The notes under the pieces were generated by a model, which saw only the letters and a program-made list of their open reading frames with translations, made no database searches and had not been told where the DNA came from. This document shows positions 1 to 8,730 of a stretch of DNA of 64,000 bases, one piece after another (the first letter of the stretch is position 1; every line of letters begins with the position of its first letter). The position numbers were made by a program, and so were the translations under genes. This DNA is from Ruminococcus sp. AF46-10NS (GTDB taxonomy: Bacteria; Bacillota; Clostridia; Lachnospirales; Lachnospiraceae): contig NZ_QRNF01000004.1 in NCBI RefSeq assembly GCF_003474435.1, positions 1 through 64,000 on the forward strand, given 5' to 3'.

Positions 1-2
1 TT

Positions 3-2726
3 TCTTGTCAACTCCATTATATCAAGAGGAACAGGTTTATGCCTTTTTTATTGGCTGAAATATTGAACTTTCAAGGTTCAACACCTCTTATTGGTGTGGG
101 AAGTTTTAGATACATAACAAGTGATTGGAAAAACTGCTTTACACAGTTGAAAAATGGAGAGATTGATATTCTTGGTGGCATTTCCTATACAGACGAACGT
201 GCTGAAAATATGCTTTTTTCCGATATGCCTATGGGGGAAGAGAAATATTACATCTATACGGATGCATCCAATATGGATCTTACAGCAGGAAATTTGGATT
301 CTTTTGAGGGAAAAAATATTGGTGTGTTTAAAGATAATATAACGGAGGATGTGCTTAATGAATGGGAGTTAAAGTATGGTCTGCATACGCAGCATGTCAA
401 TGTTTCTAATACCGCAGAAGTTATGGACAAACTGTCGAAACATGAAATTGACTGCTTCGTTTCGGTAGAAGAATCCCGTTGGGAAGAATCGGATATTTCA
501 CCGCTTACAAGTATTGGAGAGACAGAAATCTATTTCGCTATAAATCCAGAACGTCCGGATATCAAAGAAGCACTGGATAGTGCTATGCGCAGAATCAAGG
601 ATGACAATCCATTTTACACTGATGATCTCTACAGGCGTTATCTTTCTGCACAGAGCAGCTCGTTTCTTTCAAAAGAAGAAAGGGAGTGGATCGGGCAGCA
701 TGGAGCAATCAGGATAGGGTATCTGAATCAGGATGGAGGTATCAGTAGTGTAGATCCATCAACAGGCAAATTGACAGGTGTTATCACAGATTATGTGGAT
801 CTTGCCCAAAATTGTCTGCAAGGGCAGACTTTGGAATTTGAATTAAAGGGGTATGATACAAGAAGCGAACTGCTTCAGGCATTGCAGGATGGAAAAACAG
901 ACCTGATTTTTCATGCAAACCAGAATCCATACTTTGCGGAAACAAATGGATTTTCTTTGTCGGATACATTATTGACTCTCAATATGGCAGCAATTACGGC
1001 AAAAAATTCTTTTGATGAAAATAAAGAGAATATAGTTGCCGTTGAAAAAGATAATTTTGCATTGAAAGCATATCTTTCATACAATTATCCACAATGGGAG
1101 ATTATAGAATATGGGACATCAGATGCAGCAGTAAAAGCGATGCAGAAAGGGGAAGCAGATTGCATTGTAAGCAATTCAGATACTGTTTCTGACTATTTGA
1201 AAAATAATAAGCTTCATAGTGTTTTCCTGACAAAAGAAGCCGATGTTTCATTTGCTGTTCAGCAGGGAGAACCGGTTCTTTTGTCCATTCTGAATAAAAC
1301 ACTGACATCTATGCCTGCAGCTCAATTCTCGGGGGCAGTAGTTTCGTATAATGCTTCCGCACGAAAAGTTACAGCGAAGGATTTTATTCAGGATAATTTA
1401 CAGACAGTTTCACTTATAGTTGGAATTTCTTTTTTCGTTGTTCTGTGTATAATTCTTGATTCTTTGAAAAAATCAAAACGTGCGGAAGAAAAATCCAAGA
1501 AGTCTGCTGAGCAAGCATTGAAGCTGAATCAGGAGCTTGAAGAAAAACAGCAGGAATTACAAAATGCACTTGTAGAAGCACAGAGTGCCAATAAGGCTAA
1601 GACTTCCTTTTTAAATAACATGTCTCATGACATCAGGACACCGATCAATGGCATTATGGGCATGCTTACAATTCTTGAAAAAAGCGGAAATGATGGTGAG
1701 CGGGCAAAAGATTGCCTGAATAAAATAAATGAGTCTTCGAAACTGCTATTATCATTGGTAAATGATGTTTTGGATATGGCAAAGTTAGAATCGGATACCG
1801 TGGTTTTTAGTGATGAATCCATCAATCTGGATCAGGTATGTCAGGAAATCACGGAGTCACTATCTTTTCAGGCAGAAGAAAAAGGACTTCATGTTATAGG
1901 AGAACATGATGATTACAGTGGTATATATGTTTGGAGCAATGCAGTTCATCTGAAAAAAATATTGATGAATCTGTTTACAAACAGTATGAAGTACAATAAG
2001 GTGAATGGTTTTATTTACATGAGTATGAGAACGATTGAAAGATCAGAAGATCACATGACATGTGAATTTAAAATAAAAGATAATGGAATTGGAATGTCAG
2101 AAGAATTTATAAAAAATGAATTGTTTACTCCATTTGTACAGGCAGATAATTCCCCACGTTCTGATTATAATGGGACAGGTCTGGGAATGCCTATTGTGAA
2201 ACAACTTGTAGAAAAGATGGGCGGAACCATAACAGTTGAAAGTAAGCTGGGTGAAGGGAGCTGTTTTACTGTAGTACTTCCATTTAAAATTGATACTGAT
2301 GCAAAACCAGAAGAAAAAGAAGATTTTGATGCAGATATATCAGGCATCCGGGTATTGCTGGTTGAAGATAATGAGCTGAATGTGGAAATAGCAGAATTTA
2401 TGTTAACAGAAAATGGGGTTAAAGTAGAAACAGTGAAAAATGGATTAGAAGCTGTTCAGCATTTCGAGGCATCCGCACCGGGAACGTATGATGTCATTTT
2501 AATGGATATCATGATGCCGGTGATGGATGGTCTTACTGCTGCAAGAACAATAAGAGCTCTGGAGCGGCAAGACGCAAAAACGATCCCTATCATTGCTATG
2601 ACTGCAAATGCATTCAGGGAAGATGCAGAAAGGTGTATGGAAGCAGGAATGAATGCACATCTGGCAAAGCCGTTGGATGATAAAAAAATCAGGCGGACCA
2701 TATGTGAACAGTTGAGAAATAAATAG
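3..2726 (+). CDS. Hybrid sensor histidine kinase with two SBP_bac_3 sensor domains (5' end outside window)
   Basis: Membrane hybrid kinase that probably senses a small solute outside the cell and phosphorelays internally. Counting from the first Met at 39, the order is: part of a first SBP_bac_3 domain (to about 205), a second SBP_bac_3 domain (about 215-440), one membrane segment (about 455-475), a short coiled coil, HisKA with the H-box NNMSHDIRTP (His530), HATPase_c with N, G1 (DNGIGM) and G2 (GTGLGM) boxes, and a receiver with phosphoacceptor Asp823 in LMDIMMP and Lys in LAKP. The frame stays open from nt 3 through Met39 and has no signal peptide. The N-terminus aligns with the middle of the paralogue's first sensor domain, so the true start lies left of the window. 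It is tandem with a closely similar paralogue 44 nt downstream. The ligand is unknown; the fold family usually binds amino acids or related solutes. Confidence 0.88.
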   Translation, partial: SCQLHYIKRNRFMPFLLAEILNFQGSTPLIGVGSFRYITSDWKNCFTQLKNGEIDILGGISYTDERAENMLFSDMPMGEEKYYIYTDASNMDLTAGNLDSFEGKNIGVFKDNITEDVLNEWELKYGLHTQHVNVSNTAEVMDKLSKHEIDCFVSVEESRWEESDISPLTSIGETEIYFAINPERPDIKEALDSAMRRIKDDNPFYTDDLYRRYLSAQSSSFLSKEEREWIGQHGAIRIGYLNQDGGISSVDPSTGKLTGVITDYVDLAQNCLQGQTLEFELKGYDTRSELLQALQDGKTDLIFHANQNPYFAETNGFSLSDTLLTLNMAAITAKNSFDENKENIVAVEKDNFALKAYLSYNYPQWEIIEYGTSDAAVKAMQKGEADCIVSNSDTVSDYLKNNKLHSVFLTKEADVSFAVQQGEPVLLSILNKTLTSMPAAQFSGAVVSYNASARKVTAKDFIQDNLQTVSLIVGISFFVVLCIILDSLKKSKRAEEKSKKSAEQALKLNQELEEKQQELQNALVEAQSANKAKTSFLNNMSHDIRTPINGIMGMLTILEKSGNDGERAKDCLNKINESSKLLLSLVNDVLDMAKLESDTVVFSDESINLDQVCQEITESLSFQAEEKGLHVIGEHDDYSGIYVWSNAVHLKKILMNLFTNSMKYNKVNGFIYMSMRTIERSEDHMTCEFKIKDNGIGMSEEFIKNELFTPFVQADNSPRSDYNGTGLGMPIVKQLVEKMGGTITVESKLGEGSCFTVVLPFKIDTDAKPEEKEDFDADISGIRVLLVEDNELNVEIAEFMLTENGVKVETVKNGLEAVQHFEASAPGTYDVILMDIMMPVMDGLTAARTIRALERQDAKTIPIIAMTANAFREDAERCMEAGMNAHLAKPLDDKKIRRTICEQLRNK

Positions 2727-2769
2727 GCATGAAAAAAGCCAGTTATGATGAGTTTTGGAGAAAAGAACG

Positions 2770-5681
2770 ATGCACAAAAGTAGAAAAAAATCAGCCATAT
2801 TATGTGCAGCTATATTTGTGATCTTGGTAGTGTGGATGATATTGTCAGTACATTGCCGGGCTGCTGAGATGAATAATGATGAAAAGCTGTCACAGGCGGC
2901 AGGACAAAATGAGTCAACACAACAGGAAACAAAAAAATCAGAAACGCAGACAACGGAACAAAAGATTATCCGTGTCGGTTCATTTGAAGATACTTTCAAT
3001 TATGTCGATAAAAACGGTATCAGACGAGGATTTGGCTATGAACTTATGCAGGCTCTGGCAGGCTATACCGGATGGAAATTTGAGTATGTGAAATGTGACT
3101 GGTCCAACTGTTTTAATAAGCTTGAAAACGGTGAGATTGATGTCATGGGAGATATCTCTTACACTGATGAACGTGCAGAAAAGATGCTTTTTTCAGAGGA
3201 ACCAATGGGAGAGGAAAAGTATATTCTTTATGCTGATTTGTCAGATATGGATATTGTGTCCTCTGATTTCAGGTCGCTGGATGGGAAACGTGCAGGTTTG
3301 CTTTTGGGTACAGAGCCGGAAATCATGCTGACAGAGTGGGAGAATAAGAATGGTATACATACAGAGCATGTAAATGTGTACAATAATGATGATGTTGAAA
3401 AGAAATTAGCGAATCATGAGATAGACTGTTTTGTATCTTTGGAGGAATCTATCTGGTCTGAACAGGGAATATCATCTGTTACCAGTATTGGTAAATCAGG
3501 CATATATTTTGTAATAAACAAAGAGCGCAGTGACATTAAAACGGAGTTGGATTGGGCTATGCGTCAGTTGGAACAAGACAGTCCTTTTTTTCAGGCGGAC
3601 CTGTATAAGAAGTATTTTACCCTTGACTATAATCAGATTCTTACAGGTGAAGAAAAATCCTGGCTGGAAGAACATGGCGGCATCAGGATTGGATTTTTGA
3701 ACAATGATCCGGCAATCTTTTGCGTGGATGAAGAGACTGGAAAACTCACCGGTATGCTGGCAGAATATATCTCCTATGCCAAAGACTGTCTGGGAAATCA
3801 GACACTGGAATATAATATACGGACGTATGATAAATATGACGAAATGATTCAGGCACTACAGGACCATGAGATTGACATGATTTTTATGCCGGCAGAAATC
3901 CCGATTTTGCAGAAGAAAAAGGATGTGCACTTACAAATACAGCTTGGACCTACAGTCTGATGGCAGTAACTGATGAGAAAAATTTTGATGAAAATGATGT
4001 GTATACAGTAGCTGTGCCCAAGGAAAAAGACGCCTTAAAACAGCATATTGCTTTCAGTTATCCTCAATGGAAGCTTGTAGATTGTGATTCGCTTGATGAT
4101 GCGGCAGATGTGGTCATTAATGAAAAAGCAGATTGTTTCCTCATGGGAGCAAGTCAGGCGATGATATATGATAACAATCAAAATTTCAAGAGTGTTCCGC
4201 TTACAAAAACAATGGAGGCATGCTTTGCAGTAAGAGGTGGAGAGGCAACTCTTTTGTCGATACTGAATAAAACTTTAAAGGCCATGCCGTCTGATATGCT
4301 TACAAGTGCACTTGCTATCTATGACAGTACAGCAGATAAGGTGACATTTTTTGATTTTGTAAAAGACAATATGCTTGTTTTTTTTGTCACCGCAGGATTT
4401 TTGTCATTCAGCGTAATTGGCATTATCCTTGTGTTTTTAAGAAAAGCAAGAAAAGCTGAAGTTGTTGCAAAGCTTGCGGCAAATGACACACAAAAGCTCA
4501 ATGATAAGCTGGAGATTGCCCTGAAAAAAGCAGAGAATGCCAGTCTCGCCAAGACCAATTTCCTGAATAATATGTCTCATGATATTCGTACACCAATGAA
4601 TGTTATCCTGGGATATAATCAGTTGATGAAGGAAAATCTGACGGATTCGAAGCTGCTTGATTATCAGAAAAAAATAGAGCAGTCAGGAAAACTTTTGTTG
4701 TCCATTATCAATAATGTTCTTGATATGGCTCGTATTGAGAGCGGAAAGATGGAAATTGATGAGAATGTTGAAAGACTGGGTGATATACTGGAAGAAATAT
4801 GTGGAGTGTTCGAATCTGTCGCAAAAGAAAAAAATATACAAATTAAGAGCGAAATATGCGTAACACATAAGAATGTAGTGTGTGATGGAACAAAAGTCAG
4901 AGAAATTGTGATCAATCTTGTAAGCAATGCACTCAAATATACTCCGGATGGTGGAATTGTGACGATTAAAGTACATGAGCTTCCGGGAGATAAAGAGGGG
5001 TATGTAAAGATAAAAACAGAAGTGGCTGACACTGGGATTGGTATGAGCAAAGATTATATCCCAACCATATTTGATTCATTTAGTCGTGAACGCAGCACGA
5101 CAATTGGAAAAATCGGTGGGACAGGACTTGGTATGTCTATCGTGAAGCGAATGGTCGATATGATGGGGGGAACGATTGAAGTGAACAGTGAACTTGGAAA
5201 GGGAAGTTGCTTTACTGTGATTCTTCAACACAGACTTGCTGATGATAGCTATTATGAGAAAAAATCAAGTCCAAAGCAAGCTGTATCAAAAGCAGTGCTA
5301 AAGGGGAAGCGAATTTTACTTGCAGAGGACAATGATCTGAATGCAGAGATCACAACAACTATTTTAGAGAATGAAGGGCTGCTGGTTGACCGGGTTGTGG
5401 ATGGTGTACAGTGCGTGGATAAGATTGATCGGATGCCTGCCGGGACATATGATCTGATTCTTATGGATATTCAGATGCCGAATATGGATGGATATCAGGC
5501 AACAAAACTGATCCGTCAGTTTGCTGATAAAGAAAAGGCTGATATTTCAATTATTGCAATGACTGCCAATGCATTTGAGGAGGATAAGAGAAATGCTCTT
5601 GCAGCCGGAATGAATGGTCATATGGCAAAGCCGATCCACGTTGACAAGCTGCTGCTTACATTGGTGGAAAGTATAAGGTAA
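2770..5681 (+). pseudogene. Second hybrid sensor histidine kinase, split by a one-base deletion near 3885
   Basis: Paralogue of the upstream gene with the same architecture: signal peptide or anchor, two SBP_bac_3 domains, membrane segment, HisKA (H-box NNMSHDIRTP, His codon 4578-4580), HATPase_c, and a receiver with Asp codon 5466-5468 in LMDIQMP. I place the start at ATG 2770, behind a GGAG at 2757, rather than at an upstream TTG at 2755. The first frame runs to a stop at 3958-3960, ending in residues unlike the paralogue. Shifting frame after the T5 run at 3881-3885 recovers NPDFAEEKG, matching the paralogue's NPYFAETNG, and continues into the second frame (from 3960) with no other lesion. 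Adding one base after 3885 restores about 970 residues. Either a real frameshift or a sequencing error; see findings. Confidence 0.85.
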
Positions 5682-5747
5682 AAGAAAGGTGTGTCACATT
5701 ATTATCTTTTCAAGGATCGCATATCTGAGCTATACGATCAGCAGAAT

Positions 5748-5793
5748 AAAAACAGTCGTGAAACGTCACCTGTGTGGCTTCACGACTGTTTTT
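5748..5793 (+). terminator. Rho-independent terminator
   Basis: A perfect 12-13 bp stem (AACAGTCGTGAA pairing with TTCACGACTGTT), a 16-nt loop and a T5 tail end the tandem kinase unit. The A-run on the left arm would let it work on the minus strand too. Confidence 0.85.
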
Positions 5794-5833
5794 GGATAAA
5801 TGATCTGTTTGAATTGTCTGTTATAAAGTAATC

Positions 5834-6022
5834 TCCTGACAGAACTATCATTGCGTGTCTGATATTTGCAGGAACTTTTTGGATGTTAAAATGATGAGAA
5901 GACTGGCAGAAGAAATGTTCAAAATGCCGATGGAGGTTCCTGAATATGAAGAAGAGGCTGCATATGGAGCTGCACTTACTGCGGGGAAGATGGTAAATAT
6001 AGTCAAAGAGAATATGCAATAA
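5834..6022 (+). pseudogene. C-terminal remnant of an FGGY-family carbohydrate kinase
   Basis: An open stretch of about 60 codons ends at TAA 6020. It encodes a segment reading MRRLAEEMFKMPMEVPE, then EEEAAYGAALTAG. This is the conserved C-terminal signature of FGGY kinases (xylulokinase, sedoheptulokinase and similar), where the residues after the last ATP-binding Gly-Gly region lead into an EEAAxGAALxAG helix. No start codon, ribosome site or catalytic core is present, so only the tail of a lost kinase gene survives, just downstream of the kinase terminator. It contains two in-frame ATGs at 5891 and 5894, but expression is not expected. Confidence 0.6.
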
Positions 6023-6091
6023 AATGAAATAAAAGCAGAAATCAGACTGGCAGAAGGTAATAATGTCATTGTGTTTTTTATTGATACGTGG

Positions 6092-6132
6092 ATGCTCCGG
6101 GTATAATCAGTAACTGATTATATCCGGAGCAT
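6092..6132. terminator. Hairpin at the 3' end of the sensor kinase gene, possible bidirectional terminator
   Basis: Long inverted repeat, ATGCTCCGG-x-TATAATCAG against CTGATTATA-x-CCGGAGCAT with a 3-nt loop and one G-T pair. It overlaps the stop codon of the minus-strand kinase. The stem is very strong but the flanking T-runs are weak. Confidence 0.55.
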
Positions 6133-7437
6133 TATTTTGGCGGAGAAAATACCATCTTCATAGGTAAAGTCACAGGCACCGCCGTTTTTGTCGGTAATGT
6201 GGCGGACGGATTCGATTCCTATGCCGTTTCCGGAGCGTTTGGAGGATTGGAAAATATTGTTTTTTTGCTGTATTTTGCCATCGAAGGTGTTCTCCACATG
6301 GATCAAAAGGAGATGATTATGGTGGGGGTAAACTTCCACATTAATCTTTCTGCGGGCAGGTTCTGTTTTCGCACTTGCCTGGATGGCATTTTCCAGCAGA
6401 TTGGAAAACACAAGGCACAGATTAATCTCATCTATGGAAAGATCAGCAGGCAGAGAAACCAGTGCATGAAAAGGAATGTTTTCTCTTTCTGCAAGGGTGG
6501 AATAATATCCGAAAACACTGTCAACAGCCTGATTTTCACAGAAATGCAGGTTATAGTCAGAGATTTTTCCGGTTGCAGCGGAGAGATATTTTTTGATCTT
6601 TTCCATGTCACCCTGTTCTGCCAGAGAGGATAACTGCACAAAGTGATGCCGGATATCGTGACGCGCCTGTCTGGCTTCTTCAATAGCCATGCAGATATTC
6701 TCGTATCTTTCCTGCTGAAGGGAAAGAAAATGGTTCTCCTGCTGAAGTCTGGCATTTCTGTTCAGACTGACTGCCATCATAAGAAACATGGCATAAAACA
6801 GGAGCAGGATTATGAGCAGTACAAGACTGAAAACAATATAGCACTGCAGGACCCGTCCGGTATATAAAGTATTGCGGCATTTAGGAATCATAAAAAGATT
6901 CACTCCGATGAAGATTACCGGAAGAATCCAGAATACGTACCAGGTCTGGGCAAAGTTCTCGTCTGTGATCATTGTCTGTACACAGTGGCGGGCAGGATAC
7001 CAGGCTGCCAGAACAAAAAGCAGGCAGATCACGTTATAGAAAATCCCGGCACCGGTGTGAAACCACAGTTCATTTTCTGTAATATGCAGGTCTGCGGTCA
7101 TAAGTGCATTAACTGCCCGGGACAAACTTTTGACACATGTAAAAACTGCGAAGACTGCAAGAAAAATACTGACAGATTTCCAGACAGAGATTTTCAGCGT
7201 TTTGTGATAAATGAGCATAATCACAGGCAGCAGAGGAAACAGGAACCATCTGGTGGGAATTTGCAGGGCACAGCAAACCGCTCCTCCCAAAATACAGATT
7301 CCCAGAAGAAGAGGAAGAAGCCATGCTGTCAGCTTAAGCGGTGTCTGTCTCAGATAGCTTTTTACAGGCAGATATGCCAGCAGTATGCCGGGAATGATTA
7401 CGGAAAGTTCAAGTACAGGGCGAAGTATGTCAGTCAT
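6118..7437 (-). CDS. GHKL-type sensor histidine kinase (AgrC/VirS-like)
   Basis: Membrane sensor kinase of the GHKL/HPK10 type that partners with LytTR regulators. The N-terminal 225 residues are very hydrophobic, with about six membrane segments and no large external domain. A phosphoacceptor region follows with RHDIRHH (His260, His264-265), an N-box NLLENAIQ (about 347-354) and a G-box with SGNGIGIESV. The length, 439 aa, is normal for the family. It is the second gene of a two-gene operon; its ATG sits 1 nt from the regulator's stop and its AGGAGG lies inside the end of that gene, so translation is probably coupled. In AgrC relatives the signal is often a peptide, but no peptide-precursor gene is evident here, so the ligand is unknown. 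Confidence 0.9.
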   Translation of the reverse strand: MTDILRPVLELSVIIPGILLAYLPVKSYLRQTPLKLTAWLLPLLLGICILGGAVCCALQIPTRWFLFPLLPVIMLIYHKTLKISVWKSVSIFLAVFAVFTCVKSLSRAVNALMTADLHITENELWFHTGAGIFYNVICLLFVLAAWYPARHCVQTMITDENFAQTWYVFWILPVIFIGVNLFMIPKCRNTLYTGRVLQCYIVFSLVLLIILLLFYAMFLMMAVSLNRNARLQQENHFLSLQQERYENICMAIEEARQARHDIRHHFVQLSSLAEQGDMEKIKKYLSAATGKISDYNLHFCENQAVDSVFGYYSTLAERENIPFHALVSLPADLSIDEINLCLVFSNLLENAIQASAKTEPARRKINVEVYPHHNHLLLIHVENTFDGKIQQKNNIFQSSKRSGNGIGIESVRHITDKNGGACDFTYEDGIFSAKIMLRI

Positions 7438-7438
7438 T

Positions 7439-8155
7439 TCAGGACCTCCTTTGGAACAGAAATTCCATAAATGTCTGTCTGGCGTTTTTGAGAAGCTTCC
7501 TGCTTACCGGGACATTGCTTCCGTTATCAAGGCGAAAGCCTGTTCCGTCAAAATCAACGGCATGCTCCAGATTGATCACAACGCCACGGTTACACTGATA
7601 GAAACGTGAGTCCATTTTCAGGGAGGTTATGAAGGAATCAAAGGACTGACGGGTGACCAGTTCCCTTTCACCGGCAGTGTGAATGTGGATCATATGGGAA
7701 AAATGCTCTGCGTAGATTATTTCCCGGAAGGGAATCTGAATATTGCTGCCGTTTACCTTTACATCTATGTATTTCCCGGAATCCGGGATGCGGGAAAGGA
7801 TTTCATCTGCCAGTGCGGAAATATCATTTTCACTGTAGGGCTTTACAAGATAGTGGAGAGCCCGGACCTGAAATCCCTCTAATGCATGGTCAGTGGAACT
7901 TGTTGTAAAGATCAGCAGACAGTCAGTGTCTGATCTGCGAAGTTCTTTTGCTGTATCAATTCCGTTAGATTCATTCATATAAATATCCAGAAACACTACA
8001 GTGAAAGGACATTCCTTCGCTGCAGTGAGGAAAGTTTCTCCATTTTCATATTCCAATATATCTGTATGGACATTGCGCCTGGAAAACTGAGATTCCAGTC
8101 TGTTTCGCAGTAGTGTTCGTTCGTCTGAAATATCATCAACAATTGCAATTCTCAT
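7439..8155 (-). CDS. LytTR-family response regulator
   Basis: DNA-binding response regulator of 238 aa. The receiver (1-120) has acidic residues Asp7-Asp8, phosphoacceptor Asp57 in VVFLDIYM and Lys105 in LVKP. A LytTR DNA-binding domain (about 140-235) contains YAEHFSHMIHI and the later CNRGVVINLEHAV segment. It is the first gene of an operon with the GHKL kinase and is transcribed away from the pseudo-receiver and secreted-protein genes. The 176-nt gap to those genes holds a 20-nt-period direct repeat suited to LytTR binding, so this protein is the obvious candidate regulator of both directions (inference). Confidence 0.92.
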   Translation of the reverse strand: MRIAIVDDISDERTLLRNRLESQFSRRNVHTDILEYENGETFLTAAKECPFTVVFLDIYMNESNGIDTAKELRRSDTDCLLIFTTSSTDHALEGFQVRALHYLVKPYSENDISALADEILSRIPDSGKYIDVKVNGSNIQIPFREIIYAEHFSHMIHIHTAGERELVTRQSFDSFITSLKMDSRFYQCNRGVVINLEHAVDFDGTGFRLDNGSNVPVSRKLLKNARQTFMEFLFQRRS

Positions 8156-8222
8156 AGTAATCTTCCTTATGTTTATAAAATTTTACTATAAGTATATCAC
8201 AAAACAATACCATGGATTTACA

Positions 8223-8252
8223 ATTCGTGTCATTTTTTGTCGTTTCGTGACA
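8223..8252 (+). promoter_or_regulatory. Candidate LytTR operator: two direct repeats with 20-nt period
   Basis: ATTCGTGTCA at 8223-8232 and TTTCGTGACA at 8243-8252 share TTCGTG-x-CA in the same orientation, 20 nt start to start, or about two helical turns. The second repeat ends 7 nt before the -35 of the rightward promoter. LytTR proteins (AgrA, ComE, VirR) bind 9-10 bp direct repeats about two turns apart, just upstream of -35 boxes. Confidence 0.6.
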
Positions 8253-8258
8253 GAATTG

Positions 8259-8286
8259 TTGAAATAATTTCTGGCTTTTTTATAAT
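8259..8286 (+). promoter_or_regulatory. Promoter for the pseudo-receiver and secreted-protein genes
   Basis: -35 TTGAAA (8259-8264), 16-nt spacer, -10 TATAAT (8281-8286), 45 nt before the GTG start at 8332. For the leftward operon, a weaker TTGTTT-N16-TAAAAT can be read on the minus strand around 8180-8210. Confidence 0.65.
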
Positions 8287-8331
8287 GAGAATAACAAATG
8301 GGAGTACATCGAGTGGAAGAGGAGGGATGTC

Positions 8332-8706
8332 GTGTATTGTATTGCCATATTGACTGATCAGGAACAGAAAGGACAGAACTGTGCGGAATACATCAGAAAT
8401 TACTGTACAGAGAAGCATGTCTTTCCTCTGATTGAAATTTATCAGAATCAGGAACAATTTTTTGCACAGACATTGAAAACAGTACCGACAGTGGTGTTTC
8501 TCGCATTATCGGGTGTGTCCGGCCTGAATGCAGCAGAACATCTTCGTTCCCTGTATCCGAAATGTGGAATCATCTGGTGCAGTGACCTTGATTTTTCGCT
8601 TCATGCGTTCAGGCTGCGGATAGAATATTTTTTTATGAAACCTGTGGAAGAGCAGAAAATAAAAGAAGGACTCTCCATCTGGTTTGAACGCAAAAATGTA
8701 ATATGA
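8332..8706 (+). CDS. Stand-alone receiver-like protein lacking the phosphoacceptor aspartate
   Basis: A 124-aa single-domain protein aligning with the receiver half of the neighbouring LytTR regulator. Where the regulator has FLDIYM, this protein has FLALSG (Ala58), so the phosphorylated Asp is missing; the acidic pair is also reduced to Thr8-Asp9. The late-receiver pattern FFMKP with Lys103 is kept. There is no output domain. GTG start at 8332 behind GGAGGG (8321-8326). It is the first gene after the LytTR operator, 24 nt before the secreted protein gene, so probably co-transcribed with it. It may act as a phosphorylation-independent partner or decoy for the two-component pair (inference). 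It could also be a drifted receiver with no role. Confidence 0.7.
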   Translation: MYCIAILTDQEQKGQNCAEYIRNYCTEKHVFPLIEIYQNQEQFFAQTLKTVPTVVFLALSGVSGLNAAEHLRSLYPKCGIIWCSDLDFSLHAFRLRIEYFFMKPVEEQKIKEGLSIWFERKNVI

Positions 8707-8730
8707 CAAAACACTCAGGAGGAAAATAAT

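Noticed and set aside
39..160. A possible internal deletion in the first hybrid kinase, because VGSF seems to match the start of the paralogue's sensor domain.
   Set aside because: A better alignment runs continuously (SFRYITSDW against KFEYVKCDW), and the frame is open to the left edge, so the gene is just cut by the window.
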